Source: Pseudorasbora parva (taxonomy: Eukaryota; Chordata; Actinopteri; Cypriniformes; Gobionidae). From it: a DNA stretch of 64,000 nt. The stretch lies in the NCBI RefSeq assembly GCF_024679245.1, contig NC_090177.1, positions 41,504,018-41,568,017 of the forward strand, written 5' to 3'. The notes under the pieces were generated by a model. That model worked only from the letters and a program-made list of their open reading frames with translations. It searched no databases and was not told the DNA's origin. A program made the translations under genes and the position numbers. This document shows, piece after piece, positions 12,887 through 26,954 of the stretch (position 1 is the stretch's first letter; each line of letters begins with the position of its first letter).

Positions 12887-13619
12887 CTGTATAGAAGCGT
12901 TACACTTTCTAGGGCTAAAAGTCCTGTATTGATTGCCTTAAAATAAAAATAAAAAAATAAAATCGATTGACAAGCTTCTTTCCCCCCTCTTTTTTTAGTT
13001 CATTTTCCACATTGTTTTTATTTATTTATTTATTTTTCAACCTCAAAACTAACAATCATGTAGAAAAAGATACATCATTTAATTTAATGTGGTCTAAAAG
13101 AAGTTTAAATGGTTTAAAAGTCACTGTTTGATGAACAGCAAAGAGGAGGATAAGCAGTTTGGAGAAAAGGAGTGTATCCATCATTCCAAAATAATAGTTT
13201 TGGATGCATTTAATGGCATTTATAAAAATAAAAATAAAAAGTTTTTCTATAGATCAGCAAAGGAAACATTGTGACCCAAAGGTAAAATATATATATACAT
13301 AACTTAAGAAGCAACATCATAAGAATCTGTCTTTCTTTATGTTTATTTTTTTTTTACCTTTTTATTAAAACAAAACATAACTTGCCAAATGGTGTAACAA
13401 AAAAAGTACACTTTTGTTTTTGTTTTTTACTTTGTGTACAATTTATATACAATATGTTTGTGTGAAGCAACTGTTTTTGTGTGAGGAACATACAAAAATG
13501 TGACATTTTTGTGTCTTTTGCTCTCTGTGAATGTAATGCATGTGCAGTGAACATGCCAGTGCAAGATACAGTTCAAATGTTCACTAAGGTTTTTTCCTAA
13601 GGTCTTTTGGTGACAATAT
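12887..13619. other. Intergenic, AT-rich, nothing recognised
   Basis: Low-complexity A/T tracts (for example TTTATTTATTTATTTATTTT near 13018) and no supported gene. Frames at 13354-13636 are T/A-rich and overlap each other. Confidence 0.4.
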
Positions 13620-14240
13620 AGGGTTAGTTCATCCAAAAATGAGAATGTGATGTTTATCTTTTTACCCCCAGGGCATCCAACACGTAGGTGTGTGTTTGTT
13701 TCTTCAGTAGAACACAGATGAAGATTTTTATCTCAGCCGTTGCTGTGTGCCGGTCATATGGGGTGAATGGGTAACAAGTCTATGAGAGCAAAACATACAA
13801 ACGAAAAAACATGCTTAGGCAACGTTCACAAAAACCTGTCTTAAGACACGAACCGATTGGTTTCTGAGAGAAACACAACAGTATTTTGTATTTTGATGGG
13901 AAAACTTGATGAGACTCATCGGGATATTGTGTAAAATTTACATAAATACTGTTGTGTTTCTCACAGAAACTGATCGGTTCGTGTCTTAAGACATCAATGT
14001 GTCGTCAGGAGCAGCAGGGTTTTTGTGAACGTTGCCTAAGCATGCTTTTTTTGTTTGTATGTTTTGCTCTCATAGAATTGTTACCCATTCACCCCATTAT
14101 GTGACCGGCACACAGCAGCAGCTGAGTTAAAAATCTTCATTTGTGTTCTACTGAAGAAACAAACACACCTACATGTTGGATGCCCTGGGGGTAAAAAGAT
14201 AAACATCACATTCTCATTTTTGGGTGAACTATTCCTTTAA
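13620..14240. mobile_element. Foldback MITE, GGGATAGTTCACCC family, long arms
   Basis: Left arm begins GGGTTAGTTCATCCAAAAAT; right arm ends GGGTGAACTATTCCTTTAA. About 250 bp of each arm pairs, including GGGCATCCAACACGTAGGTG and its complement near 14170 and the CATGCTTAGGCAACGTTCAC block. It could fold into a hairpin with a short loop around 13900-13960. Confidence 0.88.
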
Positions 14241-14789
14241 GAAGTGTCCTGAGCCCACTCATGATGATAAATAAACATAAAAAACATATTTCAACTTTTT
14301 AAAACTGTGTTTAATGTAGGCATTTCTTTTGATTTGATTCCGACCTGCAGTTTAGGCTGGAAACCTGTACATATTTCTATCCTGCTTCTGTTACACTTTT
14401 GCGGGGACCAATCACAAACCGGCTTATCCACCTGCCGCGCTATTGGCGGGTTTAACACGATGACGGATAGAGAAGTGATGGATCATAGGTCTGATTGGTT
14501 GAAGGACTATCCAGTTGCGTCATTTGAACTATACCTGTTGATCACTCCTCTTGTGCAGTAGAGTATACAGAGCAGACTCCACAGACCAATGTTCAATAGA
14601 GCTTGGTCTGGTGATAGCCAGACAAGGCATTTCTATCATCTTTTCTTCTCTATTATGGCATACTGTATATCTGAGTGAAACGGCTTGCAATCTAATCAGC
14701 CCAGACATGCTACTGGAATGTGGTTTGCACATCAACAAATAAGAGATGACATTGCAAGCAAAAATTATCATTCTGTTATCATCTGCTGA
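14241..14789. other. Intergenic, possible diverged transposon
   Basis: 14385-14640 contains GGGACCAATCACAAACC and CTGATTGGTTGAAGG, CCAAT-type boxes seen in fish MITE interiors. No gene recognised. Confidence 0.25.
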
Positions 14790-15030
14790 AGCTCATGTCG
14801 TTCCAAACCCTTAAGACTTTTGTTGATCTTTGAAACTCGAATTAAGATATTTTTAATGAAATCTGAGAGATTTCTGTCCCTAGTGTCATAGTTTGACTTT
14901 CAATGGGGGGACTGAAATGTCACACATTTCATTTAAATGTCTTAATTTGTGTTTCATATATGTTTGGAGTTGCCTCAGGTTGAGTAATCGATGAAAATTT
15001 TTCATTTTTGGGTGAACCAACCCTTTACAG
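14790..15030. mobile_element. MITE fragment, GGGATAGTTCACCC family
   Basis: Contains GTCGTTCCAAACCCTTAAGA and ends TTTTTGGGTGAACCAACCC, the diagnostic end of the family. The left terminus is missing. Confidence 0.65.
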
Positions 15031-15779
15031 CTTTTAAAAAAAAAAAATTTGCATAGGTAAATCATTTATAATAAACACTGTAAGAATTGTCCATTTTGAT
15101 TTCATGTTGACTTGAAGAAGGAAAATCTGTTTCTGCACTTAGGAAAAATGTCAGGATTCAGTTCAAAAACGTATTGCAAAAATGTCTGGACCAAACAATC
15201 ACAGTGACCATAAAACAAATTGCTTTTTGAAATACAGCACTGGTGAACCACCAGTGACTTTACCACAGTAAAAAACAGACTGGAAAAGATGAACTGAGGG
15301 AGATTGAGTGTCATCAGTAAATGTCAGTGCATTCACTGTGTTTTCCAAAGCCACATTGTGGTGATCTAATACTGTCCATTTCACCATCATCCACTCTGAA
15401 ATGGCCGTTCCTCTGTATTTATCTCAGCTTTTCTCCTTCCTGGCGATGAAATGTTTCCTTACGCATCCATACCCAGACTCCTTTGCCATAGAAACCACCA
15501 TGGCGTTTGCAGACACCACTGCCAAAATTACTAAAGACAAAGGCTGCAATTATAATCAAGCAGATCATTTGTAAGTCAAATTCCATGGCTTTCAGACTCG
15601 GAGTGGACCAAAATCCCTATGGCGGTGCTCATGGACTGCTGATATATCCTATTCCCACTGCAAAAGAGCATTTACTCAATGAATTCATCGGGTCACATTT
15701 CAATTTTGCATGAGAAACGAGCGACAGCACAGAGATGAAATGAGGGAAACAGGATTGGGACATGATGTGGTCTGGATTT
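15031..15779. other. Intergenic, nothing recognised
   Basis: No splice-bounded coding block or transposon terminus identified. Frames at 15102-15390 (minus) and 15507-15713 (plus) lack support. Confidence 0.35.
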
Positions 15780-16345
15780 GATCATTTAATCACCCCATCT
15801 TATCCAAGATGTTAATGTCTTTCTTTCTTCAGTCGAAAATAAAAGAAGCTTTTTAGGAAAACATTCCAGTATTTTTCTCACCATTAACTTCCTTGGCATC
15901 CAAAATGTTGACGGTCCAAATCAGAGGTTCTGCATGATCCCAGACGAGGAAAACGGTCTTATCTAGCGATAAGATACTTCCGCCTTCTTCTAGTGTGACC
16001 TTTCCGATGTGATTGCGCAATACATGGCAAGATGAGCAATTTAGGTTAAAAAGGATATTCATTTTTATTTATTTTTTAGAAAATGACAGATCGTAACATT
16101 AGATGAGGCCCTATTCCTTGTCTGGGATCGTGCAGAGCCTCTGAAGCCCTTCCTTTGAAACTGCACTGATTGGGACCTTGAAGTCATTGAAGTCCATTAT
16201 ATGGAGAAAAATCCTGGAACGTTTTCCTAAAAAAAAAAACGTAATTTATTTTCGACTGAAGAAAGAAACACATGAACATCTTGGATGAGATGGGGGTGAG
16301 TAAAATATTAGAACATTTTCATTTTGAAGTGAACTAATCCTTTAA
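15780..16345. mobile_element. Foldback MITE, GGGATAGTTCACCC family, second subfamily
   Basis: Arms share CATCTTATCCAAGATGTTAA (left) and its complement GAACATCTTGGATGAGATG (right), plus TTTCTTCAGTCGAAAATAAA and its complement. The right end is GAAGTGAACTAATCCTTTAA. A half copy of the same subfamily is at 45336-45735. Confidence 0.8.
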
Positions 16346-16659
16346 ATGACCGTTAGGCACTTTATTTCCAAATATATTTTCAAATATTTTCTGGATTTGA
16401 ATTTATTATAATAGTCTCTATGAGCGATTACACAATGGGAAAAGGGAGAAGAATGAGTTTGGAATAGGTAGATTTTGAACTCGGGTTCTCCGGCGGTCTC
16501 TCTTGAATCTAAAACAGAAGTGACTTAAACTGCAATTCATCGTCTGGCTGCTAGGGACAGGCTCCAAAAGAGAGGCCAATTTGTATCTCCCCAACTGTGA
16601 GCGGATGATTTTTTTGACTCATCCGTTTAAATTCTATTAATACTTAAATTTCTGCATAA

Positions 16660-17700
16660 TTAGGGGCGTGGCCAAATGATTGCCGCTATGGTCGAATTAG
16701 GTGAGCGTGGTTTCAATAATCAGGCACCTCAGTTCCAGCCAAGTCCCGCCTCTTTGTCCATTTTCAGTTATCCGGAAGTGATGTGCTGCCAAGATTGCAA
16801 CGGCCAGCTTCAGGCTTTAAAAAATGCTCTTCAGAAACATACGGGTGACGTCACGTACACTACTTCCATATTTTTTTTAAGTCTGTGGTTTTAACAGACC
16901 TCCTAAAGCGTGCAGTTGAATGGGGGGTAATTGAGAATGAATGTGGGAAAGTCACGTGACAGGAGGCAATAGAGACAGAGCGACACGCGTCATAATATGA
17001 AAGCCACGCCCACGGGGGGAACAAACCAACCGTCTCCATTGACTTTCTATTGCGGGAAGCGGCCTCCTTGTTATTTCTGACTAATAACAAAACAACTAAG
17101 AATGTCTAAAAGCCGATATGTGACAAGGTGTACAGAAAACAAGCTAAAAAACAAGAACCAAAAACCCAGACGTTTTTAAAAGCTGCTGACCCAAAAAATA
17201 AGCGTTTAAAGACATAAAAGTGAATGAGACAGGGCGTGACGCATAAGATTACACTGAGAACTGCGCCCACTGGAGGGGAAATTAATCAGCCACAGGAAAT
17301 ATAACATATAAAACTGACATTTGGATATTTGACCAAATGTTTACTGCACACGTAGACATACTGAGGCATACTGAGTGTCAGGATCCCAAAATCGACCCAT
17401 TCTTCCCACTGAAGCTTCATGTCTTATTGCCTGTATCCACTTTTGTGTCCTTAAACACTCTTTTTTTTTTTTTTTGTTGAAAGTGTAGTTATGTGTTTTT
17501 TAGCTTGTTTGCTGCACACCGTGTCATATATCAGCTTTTAGACGTTGTTCTGTTTTTTGTAATAAGTCTGAAATGACAAGGAGGCAGCCTCACACAATAC
17601 AAAGTCAATGGAGAGTGTTGGATTGCTCCCCCCCCCCCCCCCCCCGGTGTGGGCGTGGCCTAAATACAATGTCTCTGTGTGTCCATCACGCTATTATTGG
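16660..17700. mobile_element. Foldback element with GGGCGTGGCC ends
   Basis: Left part carries GGGGCGTGGCC (about 16663) and the right part GTGGGCGTGGCC (about 17650). Blocks at 16985-17165 reappear inverted at 17490-17690: for example CTCCATTGACTTTCTATTG against CAAAGTCAATGGAG, and CTAAAAGCCGATATGTGACA against TGTCATATATCAGCTTTTAG. An 18-base C run at 17628-17645 lies in the right arm. Confidence 0.65.
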
Positions 17701-17801
17701 ATATGATCGGATATTATTTAAATTCGCATTCTCATGGATAGCATTCTCATCGGTCTGAATGAAGATAACGATAACGTTATTAGTAAGACTAATTAAAAAA
17801 G

Positions 17802-17860
<59 letters not shown>

Positions 17861-18230
17861 CTCTTTATTTGTATAGCACCTTCCAACAACCAAAAAGAGG
17901 ACCAAGGAGGGCATTTGAAACAGGAGAACATTTACAATATAAAATATATAAATACATTAAACAATAACCAAAGGAGAAAATACACAAAAATATAAGCATA
18001 GCTAAAAATCTGAAAGTGACAGTGCTAGAGCGCGTTAAAGGCCAGTCTAAATAAGTGCGCCAAAGTTTACTTTGGCTAAAAGTCGCAGCTGGAACTACAG
18101 CGTTAATTTGTTTGTTAAAATTCAGATCTCTGTCAAAAATCAGAGGAACAACGGAGGAACCAAAAATAATGCATTCCGCTTTACTTTCATTCAAAAGCCA
18201 TTGTTTTATATCAGACAGTATATCTAAAAA
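17802..18230 (-). mobile_element. 5'-truncated LINE with (ATTG)n tail, minus strand
   Basis: Read on the minus strand, the end of a reverse-transcriptase-type frame (NESKAECIIFGSS then DRDLNFNKQINAVV, resembling the LINE motif where a KTE.I.FG block precedes SDLNFNKHIN) is followed by a 3' end near GGTGCTATACAAATAAAGAG and then an (ATTG)n run at 17802-17860. That order, coding remnant, conserved 3' end, microsatellite tail, is typical of L2/CR1-like non-LTR retrotransposons. The frame is degenerate. Confidence 0.6.
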
Positions 18231-21130
<2,900 letters not shown>

Positions 21131-21737
21131 CCCAGAAGCAAGGGCGTAGGTTTGGTCTCAGCTTTGGTGGGGACATCCTGCGAGGTCTGCCCAGATTATA
21201 TAGTCTATTATTTATGTTACTGCATATGGAAATGCACCATTTTAGGAATAAATACACCTATGAATTTATGAGACTCTAAATTATATTTGTACTTCTTTAT
21301 TAATGCTTAACTTTGCTTGGAATTCTTTTTTGGAAGATAATAGTGCCTTAATGGGGATTTCCTATGTTATTTCAGACTGTTGGCAATACAGAATATCACA
21401 ATACAGAAGTGAATCAATCTACTTCATCTCATTATACTGTATCCTGACTGATACACCATCCTGTATACTGTCCCTAAATAACTAGTATAACTGTATAATA
21501 ATAAGAAATGCACTCTCTCTCCAAAAAAAGAGACTGTGTAATGCTGAACAACCACATTTTTTATTAACAAATTATTTTGTACAGTAGTATTTACACTAAC
21601 AAAAAATACTGTCACAAGGAAGTACTCCAAAAAATAAAACAAAGCAAAACATCTTTATTCTACTATTTGGCATTCAAAATTATAACTTCATTATGGCTAC
21701 TATCCACATTTTACTACATTTTCTTGATTCCTTCCTT

Positions 21738-23867
21738 TTATCTAAACTTTCCAAACAGATGCCTACGTCTGTCATTTACAGATACAAACTGTTGGCCAAC
21801 ATCTTTAAGGTCCACTTTGTCAAGGGCCTCTTGATGCACATGGCATACAGTTACATTATTAAGACGCTGCTGAGACATAGTAGATCGTAACCAAGTTTTC
21901 AGTCTCGTCAGTGCACTGAAGCTTCGTTCAGCTTCAGCTGAGGCCACAGGGACGACCAACAACAACCTAACAAGCTTCTCAACCTCATCAAATAAGCCTC
22001 TCACCTCAATTTGCATTGCTTTGAGAATGCATGCAGCTTCATCACTTGATGTGATCCTATGCTTTGAAAGAAACATTGGTAGCTGAACCTTCAAAATGTC
22101 CCTGTTTATTTCTGGATACTGTACAATCACATCATCCATCTGCCCAGTTAGGAGAACATTCTCGATCTGTTTCAGTTTCTGTAAGTCTGGTTGGTTAAAC
22201 CGTTCCTTGAATTGAATGTTCAAACTGTCCAACACCTTGAAAAATTCTATTCTATAGTATTCCTCTGGTGTTTTTGGCTTATGCTGACTAGCCCCACCAG
22301 TGAATCTTCTGGGGGGATTTCTTTGATGAGGGAGTTGAATAGGTTCAATTCCCAGGGAGTCTACCATTACCACTGCCTTCTCAAACACTTCTGCAAACTT
22401 TTCTTCACTCCTTTTTTCTTGAAGAGTTAAACAAACATAGTCAACAGCAGCTTGCATGCCTTTAATTGTTTGGGACTGCTTTTGCAATGATTTGTTTAAG
22501 CACTCAAGCTCTCCCAACACCTCTGATGCTAGCAGCAGTCCAAGCACAGTCTTACCCTTCTGGAAGCGATCTAGGAGACCATTGGCTCTAGTGCCAGTTT
22601 CAGAACCAATTGAGGCCATTTCCTCCAAACTACACAACACAGCCTCGTACTGGCTAAGAACTGTATCAACAGCTTGACCACGCACTGTCCACCTAGTTGG
22701 ACACAGAGGTTTAACTGTTTTGGTAGGCCCCTCAGATGTTAGATGGCTAGCCAATACCCCTTTGAATTTCCCTGATTGGTTGCTCAGAGTTCCAAGTTCA
22801 TGGACCCACTGCAATGTGTCACGTAGTAAGGTAGAGGCACTGCAAGCACACTGTGTTATAAGATTCACACAATGTGCACCACAATGCACATACAAAGCCA
22901 ATGGCTGTTCTCTCTTCAACACTGCCTGTGCCCCTGAGAACTTCCCTGACATATTGGCTGCTCCATCGTATGTCTGACCTCGCAAGCCAGAGATTGGAAT
23001 ATTCAATCTCAGGAGCACATCAATAGCTAGGTTAGCCATCTGATCACCAGTTGTCCCTAGCGCCTCATACAATCCCACAAAGACTTCCTGCGGCACAAGA
23101 TCATGATCCACATATCTGAGACATATGGAAACCTGCTCTTTCCCCTGTATATCCTGAGTACCATCCATTATGATTGAAAACTGAAGCACAGACAAGGACC
23201 TGATTGTTGAGGCAATTTCCCTCACAATTGTGTTGGCAAATAAAGCTAAGTACTCATTTTGGCACTGTGGACTGATATAATCATGGCAACGTTTGAACCA
23301 AGAGGATAGAATAGGGTCCTTGGTTGCAAGGAATTTCACAAGATGGTAAAAATTACCCTCATTAACCTCATGTCCTCGAAAGGCAACTCCTTGCCTTGCT
23401 AGATATCTCAAAGAGCCCATGATTTGCTCGAGACAGTACCTCGCCTCCTCCTGTGATCTAGCCATTGAACTGGATATTTGTGTGTGCACTGGAGTTTGCT
23501 CCAGTGCATTGACAGTAATGGCGTGATGGTGGGCTTTGCTTCCCTTGTGGCGATTAAAGCCTTCTACGGCATGTTTCCAATTGTTAAACCCATTAGAGCA
23601 AAAGGCAGGGTCATTTCTTTTCTCTAGAGTGGTCTTTTTGATGGTGTATGCTTTGACACACTCAAAACAAAGAACTTTCTGCAATGTAGGACTATAATGC
23701 AGCCATGGATATTGACTAAACCACTTTGCCTGAAACCGTAACTTCTTGTTTTGAAGTGTCTGTACTTGTATACATTTTGGATCAGGCTGGTATGGCGCAC
23801 TTCCCATGTCCAGGACACTGCTACACTGACTTGCTTGAGGGTCACTGTTGCTCTTACTGACTGTCTC
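21738..23867 (-). CDS. hAT transposase exon 5 (catalytic core)
   Basis: 2130 nt, 709 codons plus stop, after acceptor TTTGCACTTCAG. Starts ETVSKSNSDP in the frame delivered by exon 4. Holds the zinc finger, the catalytic core and the dimerisation region without a stop. Length is normal for a ZMYM1-like/TTF hAT transposase. Confidence 0.88.
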   Translation of the reverse strand, partial: ETVSKSNSDPQASQCSSVLDMGSAPYQPDPKCIQVQTLQNKKLRFQAKWFSQYPWLHYSPTLQKVLCFECVKAYTIKKTTLEKRNDPAFCSNGFNNWKHAVEGFNRHKGSKAHHHAITVNALEQTPVHTQISSSMARSQEEARYCLEQIMGSLRYLARQGVAFRGHEVNEGNFYHLVKFLATKDPILSSWFKRCHDYISPQCQNEYLALFANTIVREIASTIRSLSVLQFSIIMDGTQDIQGKEQVSICLRYVDHDLVPQEVFVGLYEALGTTGDQMANLAIDVLLRLNIPISGLRGQTYDGAANMSGKFSGAQAVLKREQPLALYVHCGAHCVNLITQCACSASTLLRDTLQWVHELGTLSNQSGKFKGVLASHLTSEGPTKTVKPLCPTRWTVRGQAVDTVLSQYEAVLCSLEEMASIGSETGTRANGLLDRFQKGKTVLGLLLASEVLGELECLNKSLQKQSQTIKGMQAAVDYVCLTLQEKRSEEKFAEVFEKAVVMVDSLGIEPIQLPHQRNPPRRFTGGASQHKPKTPEEYYRIEFFKVLDSLNIQFKERFNQPDLQKLKQIENVLLTGQMDDVIVQYPEINRDILKVQLPMFLSKHRITSSDEAACILKAMQIEVRGLFDEVEKLVRLLLVVPVASAEAERSFSALTRLKTWLRSTMSQQRLNNVTVCHVHQEALDKVDLKDVGQQFVSVNDRRRHLFGKFR

Positions 23868-26481
23868 CTGAAGTGCAAACAAAACTTACCCTGGTCTTTA
23901 TCCACAATGATATCCTTTTATACTAAGTACCAATTCACTTCACTTTCACATAATGAAACAGGTAGACTATATTTACATTTAATAATTTGCTACTAATCAA
24001 TAGTAGTAGGGGAGTGTGGGGCACAACCTAAAGCGGGTTAGTTGTAACACATGGTTTAACACTTTCCACACGTAAGGATGACCAAACTTTGTGTATTTAC
24101 TAGTCGCCATTTCAACTTTATTTAGAGGAAAATATTGCGCCAAAATTAAAAAAATCTTTGGAAGATATTGAACATTTATTTAACCATCGCAAATTACTCA
24201 AATTTATTTTTCATCTCTGTTTTTTGTTTAATTTAAAATAAGAAAAAAATGATATTATTTTAATCTTATATCTGTTATTTACCAGTTGATATAGTTCTTT
24301 AATGCTGATCTAACAGCAGAAGACACGAGCAGGTGTTTAAATCCCAGTTGTGCAGGCGGGGCATGTTGTCACACTGAGCCCCTATTAGAAATATTCTATT
24401 CTATACTTTTATGAATTCTTTTGAGAAACCATGAGAAAAAGGTGAAAAATGACTGAAAGACAATGTTCAGAAATTATTCATTATTATGTTTTTAACTATG
24501 CTGTATAGCTGTCTTTAGCAATGTGTTTGGTCAAACTCAAAATTTTTGTTTATTTTTAATGATTAAAAAAGTAATTATTTAATTTAAAAAAGTTAATAAT
24601 TGTATTTTATTGACAAAATATTTTAGTTTGTCTTGAATATATATTTTTTAATTATATCAGGTAACATTTTAAGCTGGCATTTGGTCATGTTATAATGTGC
24701 CCCTCACGTTACAATGTACCGCACCTATGAGGCATGTTGTCACATTTCACTTCCATTCAGGAAGAAAAAAGTATACTCTGTATTAATGAAACAAAACCAC
24801 ATAATTTTACTAGAAATGTGGGAAATTAATTTGGGGAAAAAATAATACTTTGAAACCCAAGTGGATTTACACAAACTGAGAAAGTCAAAAACTGTTAAGT
24901 TGTGCCCCGCTCTCCCCTATATCTTATCACAGAATAACTTTAAGACCTCACCTGAAGCCCTGAAGGTCCAGCTACTTCTTCCTCAACTTGCTCTATGACA
25001 TCTTCACAAGATATCTGAGTTTCCTATATGTAATTAAATAATGGACTAATGAATCATATGCACACATATCATAGTATGCATTCAACGCTTCATGTTTATA
25101 TTTCAGAGAAATTTAAATATGAAGGGGACATGGTTGTGGAACCCACCTTTTAACATGTTAAACATAACCAAATAAGATAACTTAAGGTCATAATTTTCTA
25201 AACATCCTAAAACTTCCTTGTTTGACGCGTTGATAATTCATAGTTCATAAAGACCTCACCTGAAGCCCTGAAGGTCCAGCTGCTTCTCCCTCAACCTGCC
25301 CTACATCATCTTTACTGGGTTTATGAGTTTGCTATAAATAATAAAATAATCCATGCTTGAATAAATATGATGATTGGTTGAGCATCCTAAAACCAAACAA
25401 CAAAGCTGATGACTCCAAATGAATTGACATAGGCTAAGTAGAACCTCACCTGAAGCCCTGATGCTATTTCCTCAGCCTGCTCTACATCTGTAGTGGTTTG
25501 ATGCTGTCTTCCCTGCATACAAATGGTTCATTAATTGTATAGCTTATCCTTACCTTACAAGTTTAACCCTCCTACCATATTGTATACAATAGTGTTATTT
25601 GGATATTACTAATAAAATAATGATTCATTATATTTGAATGACCAACCATGTTAATGGTAACACTTTACAATAAGGTTCTTTAGCTAACATTAACTACATT
25701 AGTTAACATGAACTAATAATGAACTGCACTTATAAAGCATTTATTTATCTTTATTACAGTTTATTACAGTTAATTTCAGCATTTACTAATGCATTATTAA
25801 AATCTTAACATTATTTAATGCTGTGAACAAACCTGAACAGCTGTATTTTATTAACTAACGTTAACAAATATTAACTAAATGCAAGTACAGAAGTGTTGTT
25901 CATGGTTAGTTCATGTTAATGCATTAACTGATGTTAACTAATACAGCTTTATTGTAAAGTGTTACAGTGTTAACTTATTCACATTGCCAACACGTTTTTC
26001 CAGCACGTGTCTAGAAATGCATGAGTTCTTCGTTAAATATGAATTCGGTCGGTGGTCTCCCTTTTATTTCTCTGCATTGTGTAAGCTACACTCACAAATA
26101 CATTATTACATAAACGGAATATAGAAACGAAAAATGTTTCAATCAGATCCACTGTTTATTGTGACTGAAATATTCTAACTTAAAGCCAAGGTAGGCTAAC
26201 ATTCAGTGACTTGGTAACGTAGCATTCTATCATCATAGCGCGAATTCTATGCGACACACCCCTAATCAATACACCTAGCCTTGGTTGAAAGTTTACAGAA
26301 GCTAGGTTTAGCTGTAACAATATCCTGGGTAACAATACTATCACCAGTAAATACTATTTTCCAATTTCCACAGTAGAATCTGCACTACCGCTGCTAGTTT
26401 GTTTGGCTGGTTATTTTGCCTACTTACACTCTGCTTTATGAAAAAGCTTCGTATGTCCCCTTTCTTCTTCTTGGGTGGCAT
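21738..26481 (-). CDS. hAT transposase (ZMYM1-like), five-exon gene model
   Basis: Exons on the minus strand: 26481-26428, 25512-25450, 25331-25260, 25023-24952, 23867-21738; every junction is phase 0 with GT-AG sites, giving 796 aa. The first exon reads MPPKKKKGDIRSFFIKQS, a basic start typical of hAT proteins. Exons 2-4 code for related acidic segments ending SGLQ. Exon 5 carries a TTF-type zinc finger (about residues 135-200, with CFEC and a GFNNWKHA block), an RNase-H-like core with Asp in IIMDGTQD (about 322) and in TYDGAANM (about 388), the CPTRW motif (about 476), and the C-terminal hAT dimerisation region with EAERSFS (about 732). It should cut and join DNA at the element's ends in the nucleus. 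The open frame extends upstream of exon 5 only to a TTG; the splice model explains the start better. A TTTATT (AATAAA on the minus strand) lies about 85 bp past the stop. Confidence 0.85.
24009..24917. mobile_element. MITE in hAT intron 4, GGGGAG ends, TA target
   Basis: Left end GGGGAGTGTGGGGCACAAC; right end reverse-complemented GGGGAGAGCGGGGCACAAC; TA on both sides (24007-24008, 24918-24919). 909 bp, AT-rich, no coding capacity. The TA target points to a Tc1/mariner-type enzyme. Confidence 0.85.
24952..25023 (-). CDS. hAT transposase exon 4 (duplicate exon c)
   Basis: 72 nt, 24 codons, phase 0. Acceptor ACATATAG, donor CTTCAG/GTGAGG. Ends IEQVEEEVAGPSGLQ. Any of the three small exons could be skipped without changing the frame. 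Confidence 0.72.
25260..25331 (-). CDS. hAT transposase exon 3 (duplicate exon b)
   Basis: 72 nt, 24 codons, phase 0. Acceptor TTTATAG, donor CTTCAG/GTGAGG. Ends VGQVEGEAAGPSGLQ. The last 40 bases are nearly identical to exon 4. Confidence 0.72.
25450..25512 (-). CDS. hAT transposase exon 2 (duplicate exon a)
   Basis: 63 nt, 21 codons, phase 0 at both ends. Acceptor TATGCAG, donor CTTCAG/GTGAGG. Encodes TTTDVEQAEEIASGLQ at its end, a shorter form of the next two exons that lacks the GP of AGPSGLQ. Confidence 0.7.
25657..25965. mobile_element. MITE in hAT intron 1, GTAACACTTTACAATAA ends
   Basis: Perfect 17-bp inverted ends GTAACACTTTACAATAA and TTATTGTAAAGTGTTAC around 309 bp. The interior is full of GTTAAC/AACTAA repeats (ATTAACTACATTAGTTAAC). 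A very common type in fish. Target duplication not clear. Confidence 0.88.
26428..26481 (-). CDS. hAT transposase exon 1
   Basis: 54 nt, 18 codons from ATG, with a Lys-rich cluster that could be a nuclear signal and an IRSFF motif. Ends AGT followed by GTAAGT, a strong donor. The start lies about 410 bp inside the right terminus, leaving room for a promoter. Confidence 0.75.
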
Positions 26482-26954
26482 AGCTGATGTACAAAGCACA
26501 AAAAGTCAAACATGTACATGCTGAAGGGCAAAGGGGATAAATGTTTTACTCTGGCCTTTTATAGAGTATACAGACAGCCGCGGTAACTTACCGCTGTCTT
26601 TGATAGACACACCCGCTCGCTTGTCTGCCAGTTTAAGCTTTTGACACTCCCGTCCCGTGAGTGTAGATACATGCACACCAACCACCCCTAACCCCTCCCT
26701 CTCCCTCCCTCTCCCTCCCCACGTGTTTTCAGCCAATCAAATGACGGCGTTTCTTGTACTGTCGTCCTGGCCGTCGGAATAAATCCTTAACAGCCCAAAG
26801 AAGTTCGCGAAAATATTGGTGGGGACAATTTTTTAATCTTAAAATATTGATTGGGACTAGTACCTAGCGTCCCCCCCTAAACCTACGCCCATGCCCAGAA
26901 GTGACTGTGTAAACACGACTGGTCCTGGGACTCACTAACAAGCCCGTTTTAGGC

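Larger units (their letters stand above)
21139..26893 (-). mobile_element. Complete hAT transposon (5.76 kb)
   Basis: Terminal inverted repeats CAAGGGCGTAGGTTT (left) and CATGGGCGTAGGTTT (right, reverse-complemented), one mismatch in 15. Both sides carry a perfect 8-bp target duplication CCCAGAAG (21131-21138 and 26894-26901), the hAT hallmark. Between them lies one minus-strand transposase gene in five exons. Two smaller transposons sit in its introns (24009-24917 and 25657-25965). No stop or frameshift is visible in the exons, so the element may have been active recently. Confidence 0.93.

Noticed and set aside
23867..23882. Start of the hAT transposase at the TTG upstream of exon 5
   Set aside because: A TTG start is implausible in a vertebrate, and an acceptor site (CACTTCAG) just downstream joins in frame to four upstream exons that begin with an ATG.
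23868..23895. Micro-intron formed by GTAAGT and CACTTCAG directly upstream of exon 5
   Set aside because: About 22 nt, far below the minimum intron length; the upstream GTAAGT is treated as chance.
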